From NCBI RefSeq assembly GCF_902506145.1, contig NZ_LR733520.1:1439976-1503975 (forward strand): a stretch of 64,000 nucleotides of DNA. The letters run 5' to 3'. Both the position numbers and the translations under genes were made by a program. This DNA comes from Burkholderia sp. 8Y (GTDB lineage: Bacteria; Pseudomonadota; Gammaproteobacteria; Burkholderiales; Burkholderiaceae). This document shows, piece after piece, positions 44,251 through 53,360 of the stretch. Positions within the stretch are counted from its first letter, which is position 1. Each line of letters begins with the position of its first letter. Below the pieces are notes generated by a model. That model worked only from the letters and a program-made list of their open reading frames with translations, did no database searches and was not told the DNA's origin.

Positions 44251-45162
44251 TCAGGCGGCCGCGCGCAGGTCTTCTTCGCCGCCCAGTGCTTCGGTCAATG
44301 CCGCAAAGAGCCGCGCGAGTTCGCCGGTCATCAGCAGGAAGTCGGATTCGAAGCGTTCGTCGTCGTTCGCGGCCGTGGGATCGGCGGCTTCCTTGATGAC
44401 GTCGAGCGGGCTCACGCGCTTGAGCGTGAGCGACGGCGTCAGCACGAACGACACGCGGTCGTCCCAGGTCATCGCAAGACGCATGCATTGCTTGCCGGCT
44501 TCGATATGGCGGCGCATGTCCTCCGCTTCGAGCGCATGGCCGACATAACGCACGGTGGCATTGTTCTCGCCCGCCGAACGCAGCTCCGTATCGCGATCCA
44601 GCGTGAAGCCCGCAGGCGCGTCGCCAGTCAGGAGCCATTCGGTCATCGCCGACACGGGCGAGCGCGCGGCACGCACGCTTGCGAGCGGCAAATCCGTGAT
44701 CGACTTCACCAGCAAGCCGATGATGTCGTCGGCGAGCGTGGCCGATGCCGCGTCGATGGCGAGCCAGCCATGCACCGGATCGATCCACACGCGCGTGTCG
44801 CGGCGAATGCTGAAGGCGCGAGGCAGGAGTTCATCCGTCACTTGCTCCTTCAGTTCGCGCATCTGCTTGCGCCCCGGCTTGAAGCCCTGCTGCTCTTCCA
44901 GTTCCAGCGCGCGTTCCTTCGCAAACTGCGTGACGACCGACGCGGGCAACAGCTTTTTCTCCGCGCGATACGTGAGCAGCATCTGACGATTGACCGTGTA
45001 CACGAGCACATCGTCGCCGCGCGGCGAGACCCAGCCGCGCCGCTCGTTCTCGATGCTCGAAGCATCGCTGAACGCGAGCGGCGCGAGCCACTCGTGCATC
45101 TGATCGGGCGTGACGGTCCAGTGAACGGGAAGACGGTGAAGCTGAAGATTCTTGAACCACAT
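44251..45162 (-). CDS. rdgC: Recombination-associated protein RdgC
   Basis: A 303-residue protein of the length of RdgC (303 in E. coli). It begins [17 protein letters not shown] and has the segments FALTPS-like ([14 protein letters not shown]) and [14 protein letters not shown] near the end. RdgC forms a ring around duplex DNA and restrains RecA. The start at 45162 matches the family start; the frame continues upstream without support. It is convergent with the GGDEF gene and divergent to a short hypothetical gene. Confidence 0.93.
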   Translation of the reverse strand: MWFKNLQLHRLPVHWTVTPDQMHEWLAPLAFSDASSIENERRGWVSPRGDDVLVYTVNRQMLLTYRAEKKLLPASVVTQFAKERALELEEQQGFKPGRKQMRELKEQVTDELLPRAFSIRRDTRVWIDPVHGWLAIDAASATLADDIIGLLVKSITDLPLASVRAARSPVSAMTEWLLTGDAPAGFTLDRDTELRSAGENNATVRYVGHALEAEDMRRHIEAGKQCMRLAMTWDDRVSFVLTPSLTLKRVSPLDVIKEAADPTAANDDERFESDFLLMTGELARLFAALTEALGGEEDLRAAA

Positions 45163-45329
45163 GGCGGCGCTTTCGATGTTGTTCGGAAAAGCGGGCCATT
45201 CTATACGACGCATGCCGCGCGGCGCGAGACGCACGACGTCATGGACGGCGATGCGCGCATCGAGCCGCGAAAACGGGACTACACTGAGGACGCTTTCGAT
45301 GCACGCGTGCATCAGGCGAGGAGGTTCGA

Positions 45330-45647
45330 ATGATCGATCTAGACGCGAGCCGCACGTTTCGCGGGCTACCGCTCACGCCCGAGCAAGACGCTGAAGTCAG
45401 GCACTATATCAAAAGGAAAAAGCAGCGCGGCGAGCCGTGGAATACGGCGGAACTGCGCGCGATGCTGCGCGACATGCTGGAACCGCCCGGCGAAGAACCC
45501 GCTTCCGACGAAGACGCGGAGGACGACACGCGCTCGGTGGCGGAACGCGCCTCGGCATTCATCGACGATGGCATGGACCCGATAGAAAGCAGCGAGGAAC
45601 GGCATGCGGCGATGGAATCCGAAGCGATGAAAGGTCCGCGGCGTTGA
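45330..45647 (+). CDS. Hypothetical charged protein, 105 aa
   Basis: A soluble, acidic 105-residue protein (N-terminal [20 protein letters not shown], then a Glu/Asp-rich linker). GGAGG before the ATG supports it, and a terminator follows. It is divergent from rdgC. Family not recognised. Confidence 0.6.
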   Translation: MIDLDASRTFRGLPLTPEQDAEVRHYIKRKKQRGEPWNTAELRAMLRDMLEPPGEEPASDEDAEDDTRSVAERASAFIDDGMDPIESSEERHAAMESEAMKGPRR

Positions 45648-45657
45648 CAAAGAAAGC

Positions 45658-45677
45658 GCGCCGGCCGAGGCCGGCGC
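45658..45677. terminator. Hairpin between convergent small genes
   Basis: GCGCCGGCC and GGCCGGCGC pair perfectly around a 2-nt loop, between the 105-residue gene and the minus-strand small membrane-protein gene. No T-run is clear. Confidence 0.6.
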
Positions 45678-45699
45678 AGCATGATTCCCGCACGTTCGT

Positions 45700-45858
45700 T
45701 CAGTGTCTGCGATGCGTCCAGTCTCGCGGCGGATGCGTGTCCAGCCAGCGCGCTTTCGGCGGATAAATGTTCGGGTGCTTGTGATGCATCACGAGAATCA
45801 CGATGGCGCATAGCACCACGACGACTCCCACCATCAAGGTGATCATTGGCTCGGTCAT
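45700..45858 (-). CDS. Small membrane protein, 52 aa
   Basis: One hydrophobic helix (MITLMVGVVVVLCAIVILVM) followed by a polar tail with His, Pro and Trp (HHKHPNIYPPKARWLDTHPP). AAGGAGG lies six bases before the ATG. This is a clear small gene with an excellent ribosome site. Function unknown. Confidence 0.6.
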   Translation of the reverse strand: MTEPMITLMVGVVVVLCAIVILVMHHKHPNIYPPKARWLDTHPPRDWTHRRH

Positions 45859-45930
45859 CGCAACCTCCTTCGGGGCTCAAGGGGCGATGCTTTCATTGTA
45901 GTGCTGGCGTCGTTGCACGGCGCGCAAATC

Positions 45931-46758
45931 TTACGCGCCGATGCACACCGCGCCCGCCGCTATCACGCAGCAGGCCATGAGGCGCCGCGCCGTCAATTGC
46001 TAGCCGAGGAAGATGCGCCCGATCAACGCCGCGAACACGACGCTCGTTTCGCGCAACGCGGACACCGCGCCCATTGCGCCGAACTGCATCGCCCAGATGA
46101 CGATGCCGTACGCGGCCACCGAGACGAGCCCGCCCGCCATGTTCTGCGCGACGACGCCGGCAGGCGCACGCAGCGCATGCCGCCCGCGCATCGCGACAAA
46201 AAGCGGCGGCATCAGCAGATAGAACGCGAACATCCACGCCGTATAGGCTAAAGCGTGCCCCGAAGCGCGCACACCGATGCCGTCGATCACCGTATAGACC
46301 GCGATGGTCGCGCCCGTGAGAAACGCGGCGGACAGCCCCTTTCGCGAGAGATTGCCGCGCTGCAACGCAAGCCACACGATGCCGGACGACACGAGCACGA
46401 TGCCCGCCACCGGCAGCACGCCGGGATGCTCGCGCGCAAAGAGCGCCGCGCCGAGAGCGACGAGCATCGGCGACGAACCGCGTGCAATCGGATAGGTCGC
46501 GCCGAGATCGCCGCCTTGATACGCGCGCACGAGCGCCATGTTATAGGCGATATGCACGAGCCCCGACGCGACGATGCACGGCCATGCGCCGCTCGCGGGC
46601 ATCGGCAAAAAAGGGATCGCGACGACCGATACCACGCCGATGCACAGGCTCATCCATGTCATCGAGAGAAAGCGGTCCGCGTTGCCGTGCAGCATCGCGT
46701 TCCATGTCGCGTGCAAGAGCGCGGCGAAGAGCACGCAGCCGCCAACGTAGCTGAACAT
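45931..46758 (-). pseudogene. EamA/DMT-family transporter interrupted by an amber codon
   Basis: The protein reads as a normal DMT permease (start MFSYVGGCVLFAALLHATWN; GGDLGATYPIARGSSPMLV in the middle). A TAG at 46000-46002 then stops it after 252 residues in RIFLG. The same frame continues after the TAG with QLTARRLMACCVIAAGAVCI up to a TAA at 45931-45933, which is the usual tenth helix of the family. Full length would be 275 residues. A single GAG-to-TAG change explains it (FLGE is the family motif). It is either a recent pseudogene, a readthrough case or a sequencing error. Neighbours are unrelated. Confidence 0.8.
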
Positions 46759-46896
46759 CGGTTCGACACTCCTGTCGCTGAAGCAGTCAGTCTAAACGAC
46801 GCACGCGCTTTGTATTGCGCAATCCCTTATAAGCGAAGCGCGGCACGGGCCGAACGCATGGCCTATAGTGCAAAGGACCGCACGACGGAGACAGAC

Positions 46897-48291
46897 ATGG
46901 CGACATGGAAACCCGATCCGAGCTTCTACCCATCACCGCGTCTCGCCGCGAAGGCGCCGCGCGAAACGCTCGCGTACGTCGCGACATTCGATCCCGAGCG
47001 CAAGAGTCCGGACAAACTCGCCGTCGTCGATGTCGATCCGGATTCATCGAGCTATACGCAGATCGTCGGCGAGTTGTCGATGCCCGACGCAGGCGATGAA
47101 CTCCATCACTTCGGCTGGAACGCCTGTTCGTCGTGCCTGTGCCCGAACGCACCGCATCCGCACATGGAGCGGCGCTATCTCGTCGTGCCGGGGCTGCGTT
47201 CGTCGCGCATTCATATCATCGATACGAAGCCGGACCCGAAAAAGCCGGTCATCGTCAAAACGATCGAACCTGAAGAACTTGCCGAGAAAACCGGCTATAC
47301 GCGGCCACACACCGTTCATTGCGGACCGGGCGGCATCTATGTCACCGCGCTCGGCAACGCCGAAGGCAAGGCGCCCGGCGGCGTGCTGCTGCTCGATCAA
47401 CAGAGCTTCGATCCGCTCGGCCGCTGGGAAGTGGATCGCGGACCGCAGCAACTCGCCTATGACGGCTGGTGGCATCTCGGTTACGACACGATGGTGACGA
47501 GCGAATGGGGCACGCCCGACACCATCGAAGCGGGCCTCATTCCCGAACTGCTGCTCGGCGCGAAGTACGGGCGCAAGCTGCACTTCTGGGACTTCACGAA
47601 GAGGAAGCACATACAGGAGATCGACTTCGGCGACGAGTATCAACTCGTCTTCGAACTGCGGCCCGCGCATGATCCGACCAAGGCGTACGGCTTCGTGAAT
47701 TGCGTCATCAGCCTGAAGGACCTGTCCTCGTCGATCTGGACGTGGTATCGCGACAAGGACAAGTGGGCCGTGAAGAAAGTGATCGACATTCCAGCCGAGC
47801 CTGCCGATGCTTCCGTGCTGCCGCCGCTGTTGCAGGGCTTTGACGCGGTGCCGCCGCTCGTCTCCGACATCGACTTGTCGATGGATGACCGCTTTCTTTA
47901 TGTGTCGTGCTGGGGCACCGGCGACATGCTGCAATACGACGTCTCCGATCCCTTCGCGCCGAAGCTCACGGGCAAGGTCCGCATTGGCGGCGTGGTCGCG
48001 CGCGCGACGCATGCGGGCGCGAAGAACGGTTCGCTCAACGGCGGTCCGCAGATGGTGGAAGTGAGCCGCGACGGACGGCGCGTGTACTTCACGAACTCGC
48101 TCTACGGCGCGGTGGATGCGCAGTTCTACCCCGAAGGCATCGATGGCTGGATGGTCAAGCTCGACGCCGATCCGAACGGCGGACTGAGCGCGGACGAGAA
48201 GTTCTTCATCGACTGGCCGAAAGGACATCGCCCGCATCAGATACGGTTGCAAGGCGGCGATTGTTCTTCGGACTCCTATTGTTATCCGTGA
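46897..48291 (+). CDS. Selenium-binding protein 56 / methanethiol oxidase family
   Basis: A 464-residue protein of the SBP56/MtoX family. Hallmarks: FGWNACSSCLCPN with C77, C80 and C82, VVPGLRSSRIHIIDTKPDP, HCGPGGIYVTALG, DYDVSDP-like (YDVSDPFAPKL) and the C-terminal HQIRLQGGDCSSDSYCYP. Bacterial members oxidise methanethiol to formaldehyde, sulfide and H2O2 and use copper; they are often exported, but no signal peptide is seen here. The ATG at 46897 has CGGAGA upstream. It is followed after 22 bp by a small membrane protein, probably in the same operon. Confidence 0.9.
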   Translation: MATWKPDPSFYPSPRLAAKAPRETLAYVATFDPERKSPDKLAVVDVDPDSSSYTQIVGELSMPDAGDELHHFGWNACSSCLCPNAPHPHMERRYLVVPGLRSSRIHIIDTKPDPKKPVIVKTIEPEELAEKTGYTRPHTVHCGPGGIYVTALGNAEGKAPGGVLLLDQQSFDPLGRWEVDRGPQQLAYDGWWHLGYDTMVTSEWGTPDTIEAGLIPELLLGAKYGRKLHFWDFTKRKHIQEIDFGDEYQLVFELRPAHDPTKAYGFVNCVISLKDLSSSIWTWYRDKDKWAVKKVIDIPAEPADASVLPPLLQGFDAVPPLVSDIDLSMDDRFLYVSCWGTGDMLQYDVSDPFAPKLTGKVRIGGVVARATHAGAKNGSLNGGPQMVEVSRDGRRVYFTNSLYGAVDAQFYPEGIDGWMVKLDADPNGGLSADEKFFIDWPKGHRPHQIRLQGGDCSSDSYCYP

Positions 48292-48313
48292 TGCGCAGGC
48301 GGGATGTTCCCCG

Positions 48314-48952
48314 ATGAACGCCGCCCCGCCCGCGCTCTGGCTCACGGCTGCGGGACTCGGCGCATTTCATGGCGCGAATCCCGCGATGGGCTGGCTGTTC
48401 GCGCTCGCGCTCGGTCTCTACGCGCATAGCAGGCGCGTCGTGCTTGTGTCGCTCGTGCCGATCGCGCTCGGGCACGCGGCGTCGGTGGCGCTCGTGCTCG
48501 CGGGCGTGCTGACGCTCGGCTCCGTCGTTGGTCATGCGACGCTTGCGCGCGGCTGCGGCGTGTGTCTGATCGGCTGGGGCTTATGGCGTGCGTGGCGCGG
48601 ACATCGCGGACGTCCGACCGTGGGCATGCGTACCGGTCTTGCGGGTCTCGCGCTCTGGTCCTTCGTGATGTCGAGCGCGCATGGCGCGGGCCTGATGCTC
48701 GTGCCCGCCTTGCTGCCGTTTTGCGGCGGCGCGGGCGCGGCGGGCAAGACATCGGCAGCCGCGTTCGAAGCCGGCGCGCTTGCGCTGTCCGTGCATACCG
48801 CGGCGATGCTCGTGGTGATCGCCGCCATCGCGCTCATCGCCATGTCGCTGCACGAGCGCACCGGCCTCGGCTTCCTGCGCACGGGCTGGGTCAATGTCGA
48901 TTGGCTCTGGAGTGTGGCGCTGATCGCATGTGGCGTCTGGCTCTTCCTGTAG
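48314..48952 (+). CDS. Polytopic membrane protein beside the SBP56 gene
   Basis: A 212-residue protein with about six helices. Two short motifs stand out: GAFHGANPAMGW near the start and SSAHGAGLMLVPALLP in the middle, both with His in membrane segments. This suggests metal or proton handling, somewhat as in HupE/UreJ-like carriers, but the family is not clear to me. It starts 22 bp after the SBP56 gene, so copper delivery to or sulfide handling for that enzyme is a fair but unproven idea. Confidence 0.6.
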   Translation: MNAAPPALWLTAAGLGAFHGANPAMGWLFALALGLYAHSRRVVLVSLVPIALGHAASVALVLAGVLTLGSVVGHATLARGCGVCLIGWGLWRAWRGHRGRPTVGMRTGLAGLALWSFVMSSAHGAGLMLVPALLPFCGGAGAAGKTSAAAFEAGALALSVHTAAMLVVIAAIALIAMSLHERTGLGFLRTGWVNVDWLWSVALIACGVWLFL

Positions 48953-49148
48953 CGTTGATGCCCGTTTCCGTTGCGCAAAGCGATGGCGGGCGCCGGCAGA
49001 AGTTCGGCGGGTAACGCCTACCGCCACCGATTGCACGACACTGGGCGTCCCGGCAATATCGCTCGAAATGACGAATAAAGAACGCTTCGCTGCGCCGAGA
49101 TACGGACCAGGCCGGTCCGACACAAGTCATAACAACGGGGACTCTGTC

Positions 49149-49838
49149 ATGCGCGAAATCTCGTACGAAGAACAAACCGTCAATTCGATCAATCCGCTCG
49201 CGCGTTTCGCGCATCGCACCCGCATGACGATGGCGACCGAGCTCGTCACCGGCCTATGCCCCGCACGCGGTACCGTGGTGGACTTCGGCGCGGGACCGGG
49301 CCTTTTCCTGCACACGCTCGGCGAGTCGCGACGGGACATCACGCTCGTCGGCCACGACAAGTTCATGGCGCCGGCGTTTCCTGAGGTGAAGTATGCCGAG
49401 TCGCTCGATACCGTCGCATCGCGTAGCGTCGATGTATTGACAGCCTTCGAGGTGTGCGAGCATCTCTATCCCCGCGAAGTCGATGCGCTGCTGGACGACG
49501 CGGCGCGAATCCTCAAACCCGATGGCGCGCTCGTCGTCTCCGTGCCGATCATGTACGGCCTCGCGATCGCCCCAAAAGTATCGAATTGGATGATCCGCAG
49601 CCGCACGCTCAAATCGGAATACACGCCCGCAGAGTTGCTCAAGGCGATGGTCGGCATTCGCGTCAGCCGGCCGCAGAACCCGCGCACGACCCACAAGGGC
49701 TTCGACTTTCGCGAACTGCGCGACGTGGTGAGCGAGCGGTTCGCGCTCGATGCGGTGCATACCAGTCCGGTGCCTCATGCGCCGTGGTGGGTCAGTTCGC
49801 AGTACTTCATGATTTGCAGGCCGCGCGCGCGAAGCTGA
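49149..49838 (+). CDS. Class I SAM-dependent methyltransferase
   Basis: A 229-residue protein. The SAM-binding motif I is VVDFGAGPGLFLHTLG near residues 44-59, followed by DVLTAFEVCEHLYPREV (motif II/III region) and LKPDGALVVSVP. Similar proteins methylate sugars, lipids or small molecules; no target is evident. The ATG has no strong ribosome site but the frame before it is unconvincing. Confidence 0.7.
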   Translation: MREISYEEQTVNSINPLARFAHRTRMTMATELVTGLCPARGTVVDFGAGPGLFLHTLGESRRDITLVGHDKFMAPAFPEVKYAESLDTVASRSVDVLTAFEVCEHLYPREVDALLDDAARILKPDGALVVSVPIMYGLAIAPKVSNWMIRSRTLKSEYTPAELLKAMVGIRVSRPQNPRTTHKGFDFRELRDVVSERFALDAVHTSPVPHAPWWVSSQYFMICRPRARS

Positions 49839-50044
49839 CGCGCACGGGGAATGGGTTCTCGGCGGAGATTAGGCAGGTTCTTTACTCCGCCGAGCGCCCT
49901 GAGGAAGGCGTCTGGCACCGATGCGGTACGGTGACGGCGATCGCGCGTAACGACGCTCTGCGAAGCCCCTGGCCGCCCGGCTGGCGTTTGGCATTCTGCA
50001 TGCACGATGCCGCACGCAGCACGCCGAATGCAAAACACCGCCCG

Positions 50045-51136
50045 TCAGTTAGCCGGAATAGTGACGACCGGCGCCTTCGCCGTATCCGTCACCTCGCCGA
50101 GCGCCATCAGGTTCTGCACCACCGTGAACGCGTATTTCGAATCGAAGTCGGCGCGGTCGATCCAGTAGTTCGATTTGTCGTAGAGCACACTCACGTAGGC
50201 GTCGGGCGGCGCCTTCTCGCCCACTCTGACGACGATCGTCGGACGCGTCTCCCCGCCGATCAGCCCGATCGTCGGCTTCGTCGCGCCGCTGCCGAGCTGC
50301 GCGTCCGGCACCGGGATTTGCGCGCCGAGATCCGTCAGGATGCCGAGGACCGAACGCGTGACCATCGGAATGCGATCGTGGTCCGACGACTGCCCGTACA
50401 CGATCTCGTAGGTCTTCATCTTCGGCGAAAGATGCAGGAGCTTGCGCACGAGCGTCAGGTCGTCGACGGTTTGCTTGTTGGCGCCGCTGCGCGTCGCTCC
50501 GAGCGTCATGAAGATGCGGGGCGCATGATCCTGATCGCGCGTTTCCACGTTCAATTCGCCCGCCAGTTGCAGACGGCGCAGCGCCTGAATCAACAGGAAG
50601 AACTCCGGCGCGCCCGCGGCATTGGGGCCGCCGAGTGCATTGCCGTTCTGCAGGCCCGCGATGGATTGCGCGGTGATGCGCAGCAACAAGTCGATCGGAA
50701 TGCCGCTTTCCGCGAGCGGCAGCACGAGCGTCGGCGAGAGCGGCCGGATATAGGCGCTCGCGTAGGCGTCGCCCGTGGTCGGCGTGAACGTGAACGTCGG
50801 GTGATTGGAATACGAAACGCTGCCGGACGCCTGGGCGTAATTCGGCTGGGCGCCGGAACCTGCATTCAGAATGCCGCCGCCCGTTGCATCGAACGTATAG
50901 GCGGCGATGATGCTGCTCACGGTGAGGAAGGAAGGCGCATCGGCGAAGCGCAACCCGACGATGGCGGCGAGTATTTCGCGCTTCTGGGCATCGCCGAGCG
51001 CGCGAGCGTAGTCGACCTGATCGGCCTTCAACCGCGTCGGACCGAAGCCGGAACAGCCCGCCGCGAGAAATGTAGCGCCCAGTATGGCGATGGATAAGGC
51101 TTTCCTTGGGTTCTTGGTCGTTGTCGTCCGGTTCAT
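50045..51136 (-). CDS. Predicted lipoprotein, 363 aa
   Basis: Signal sequence with lipobox LAAGC (cysteine at residue 28), then a soluble domain with LGDAQKREILAAIVGLRFAD and a C-terminal VSVLYDKSNYWIDRADFDSK. It resembles uncharacterised Burkholderia/Pseudomonas outer-membrane lipoproteins; no enzyme motif is visible. Start at 51136 (MNRTTTTKN) is chosen as the start of the signal sequence. Confidence 0.65.
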   Translation of the reverse strand: MNRTTTTKNPRKALSIAILGATFLAAGCSGFGPTRLKADQVDYARALGDAQKREILAAIVGLRFADAPSFLTVSSIIAAYTFDATGGGILNAGSGAQPNYAQASGSVSYSNHPTFTFTPTTGDAYASAYIRPLSPTLVLPLAESGIPIDLLLRITAQSIAGLQNGNALGGPNAAGAPEFFLLIQALRRLQLAGELNVETRDQDHAPRIFMTLGATRSGANKQTVDDLTLVRKLLHLSPKMKTYEIVYGQSSDHDRIPMVTRSVLGILTDLGAQIPVPDAQLGSGATKPTIGLIGGETRPTIVVRVGEKAPPDAYVSVLYDKSNYWIDRADFDSKYAFTVVQNLMALGEVTDTAKAPVVTIPAN

Positions 51137-51301
51137 AAGGCCTTGAGTGAGATCAGCGAGGAGGGTCGTCGGCGCAATGGCCGCGGAGCACCCGGGGCCG
51201 GCAGCAATTCTCATACCTTTCGAGTCAAGTGCGGCCAAGCGCGCGTTCCGTGCCTTCGCATTGCGCGAAGGCACGGGCACGCGACCGACGAAAGTTCTCG
51301 C

Positions 51302-51520
51302 TCAGGAGGCGTTATTCGATTGCTCGCGCCGCTCGGCGGGCGGTGTCGCGTCATGACGCGCACGCGCGATGTGCCGGTTGGCCTCGGCGTGGTGCGCGAC
51401 GAGCGCGTCGAGACGGTCCTGCGCGAAGCGCGGACCATCGTCGCGTGCATGCGCCGCCGCGCTTGCGAGCGTTGCACCCGCGATAAGGACGAAAGCAGCC
51501 AGGCGCCTGGTATTCATCAT
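51302..51520 (-). CDS. Small secreted protein, 72 aa
   Basis: Signal peptide (MMNTRRLAAFVLIAGATLAS, cut near AHA) followed by about 45 polar, Ala/Arg/His-rich residues. GGAGG precedes the start; the second ATG one codon later is equally possible. No known family. Confidence 0.55.
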   Translation of the reverse strand: MMNTRRLAAFVLIAGATLASAAAHARDDGPRFAQDRLDALVAHHAEANRHIARARHDATPPAERREQSNNAS

Positions 51521-51697
51521 TCACCTCCGCAAGAAAGACGGGATGCGTGCGTCGATGCTCGATCTCCGCCCTCTCCCGTATCCGCCAAAATACAGCGCCG
51601 CCGCGCCGTCTGCATGATGCATGCAATGAACCCCTTGCAGGCCGCGCGGCGATTTCCTATTTCTTAGCTGAAAGGCTACGTTCAGGAGACCCTCGCC

Positions 51698-52741
51698 ATG
51701 AAACTCGCCCTCTTCTTCGACGGCACCTGGAACGAGCCGAACGACCGCACCAACGCCTATCTCCTCTACAAGCTCGCGCCCGAAACAGACGATCAGGAAA
51801 CGCTGTACGTGCCGGGCGTCGGCACGCAGGGAAACGGCCTCTTCGCGCTGGCGAACAAGTTTCTCGGCGGGGCATTCGGCGACGGCCTCTCGGCCAACAT
51901 CAAGAGCGGCTATGCGTGGCTGTGCGAGCGGTACAAGCCGGACGCATCGATCTATATCTTCGGCTTCTCGCGGGGCGCCTACTCAGCGCGCAGCCTCGCC
52001 GGGCTGATCCGCAAATGCGGCCTCTCCAACGACTGGAGCGATGCGTCCATCGATCAGGCCTACGGCATCTATCGGGATCAGGGCGTGGGGCCATCAGACG
52101 ACTCAGTGCGGGCGTACCGCAAGCAGTTCTCGCGCGAGGTGGACGTCGCGTTCATCGGCGTATGGGATACCGTCGGCGAACTGGGCATTCCCATTGGCGG
52201 GCTGCCGGTGCCGGGCTTTTCCAGTTACTACAACTTTCACGACACCACGCTCGCCAACAGCACGCGCGCGGCGTACCACGCGATAGCCGCGAACGAATTC
52301 CGCTCGCTCTACAAGCCGACGCTATGGACGCAGGGCACCGAGGACCGTGGAACGCTGCCGCTCGAGCAGCGATGGTTCGCGGGCGCGCATGCCAATGTGG
52401 GCGGAGGCTATCTGAGCCCGCCGCGCGATCCCGCCGACCTGCTGCCCTTGATCCCGGCGGAATGGCTCCGGCAGAAAGGACAGTTTCACGGCCTCCAGTT
52501 CGACAGGCCCATTCCGATTCCGAAAGAGGCGTTCGCCTGCGAGCCCATCGATTCGTATTCAGAATTCACAAAGATGAATCCGCTGCTGCAAGACGTGTGC
52601 AGGAAAGAGCCGCGCGTGGCCGGCGCCGCGCTCAACGAAACCGTCGATCCGAGTCTTGCGAACCGGCTCGCCACGTCCGGTTTTTTGGATGCGTTTCCGG
52701 TGCTGCGCGACCAGTTGCGCGCGCTGCCTGTGGGGACGTAA
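51698..52741 (+). CDS. DUF2235 alpha/beta hydrolase, Tle1-like
   Basis: A 347-residue protein starting MKLALFFDGTWNEPND, as DUF2235 proteins do. The nucleophile motif GFSRGAYS places Ser at residue 91; FIGVWDTVGELG holds the catalytic Asp, and AHANVGGGY the likely His. Relatives include type VI secretion phospholipase effectors (Tle1) and other esterases. No VgrG, PAAR, immunity or tss genes are adjacent, so a secreted-effector role is only possible. The ATG is 24 bases after GGAGAC, without a strong site. Confidence 0.75.
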   Translation: MKLALFFDGTWNEPNDRTNAYLLYKLAPETDDQETLYVPGVGTQGNGLFALANKFLGGAFGDGLSANIKSGYAWLCERYKPDASIYIFGFSRGAYSARSLAGLIRKCGLSNDWSDASIDQAYGIYRDQGVGPSDDSVRAYRKQFSREVDVAFIGVWDTVGELGIPIGGLPVPGFSSYYNFHDTTLANSTRAAYHAIAANEFRSLYKPTLWTQGTEDRGTLPLEQRWFAGAHANVGGGYLSPPRDPADLLPLIPAEWLRQKGQFHGLQFDRPIPIPKEAFACEPIDSYSEFTKMNPLLQDVCRKEPRVAGAALNETVDPSLANRLATSGFLDAFPVLRDQLRALPVGT

Positions 52742-52763
52742 GACGCGCTGCTTACCGGCGCAC

Positions 52764-53174
52764 TCAGAACAGGTGCGGCGGCGTGCGGTCCACCATGTCG
52801 CGCGGCAGGGTTTCTTCGAGTTCGAATTCGACGCTCGGGAAATCCTGCAGGCGGCCTGTCACTTCGGCTTCGCCTTCGCTCGTGAAGAGGCCGTCGAGAT
52901 AATCGAACGTCAGCTTGTCGACCAGCGCCTTCAGCGCAAGCTCCGCGCTGCGCTTCGGCTCGACGGAAATGTCGTCCACATCGAGCCGCGCGCAGTACTC
53001 TCCGCCCTTCGACTCCATCGCGCCGATGTCGATCACCTTGCCGTCGACGTTCTGCGCCAGCACGCGCTGCTCCACCGCGAACAGGCGAAACGGCCGCTCC
53101 AGCCCGACGGGATCGCCAGAAGCGGACGTCGAGCCGGCCTGGTCTTTTGCATTCGAATTCGTTTGCGTCGTCAT
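52764..53174 (-). CDS. Hypothetical soluble protein, 136 aa
   Basis: A 136-residue protein beginning MTTQTNSNAKDQAG, then a beta-rich acidic domain (DVDDISVEPKRSAELALKAL, and GRLQDFPSVEFELEETLPRD). AGGAG lies nine bases before the ATG. It is convergent with the DUF2235 gene. Family not recognised. Confidence 0.6.
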   Translation of the reverse strand: MTTQTNSNAKDQAGSTSASGDPVGLERPFRLFAVEQRVLAQNVDGKVIDIGAMESKGGEYCARLDVDDISVEPKRSAELALKALVDKLTFDYLDGLFTSEGEAEVTGRLQDFPSVEFELEETLPRDMVDRTPPHLF

Positions 53175-53360
53175 CGCTGCTTCTCCTGAGATGCGTTTGC
53201 TCATCACCGCGCAGCAAGTGACGCGCCCGATTCGCGCATGACGCAGCATCGCGCAACCTTTCCATTGCGGGCCGCCGCATCCTAGAGTGCTGGAATAAGC
53301 CGATGCACCCAACGCAACTCAACGCAACGCACAACACAACGCAACGCAAAGGAGCAGCCA

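Noticed and set aside
46255..46896. N-terminal extension of the SBP56 protein by 214 codons
   Set aside because: It is antisense to the DMT gene and the known family starts at MATWKPDP-like sequence; ATG at 46897 has its own ribosome site.
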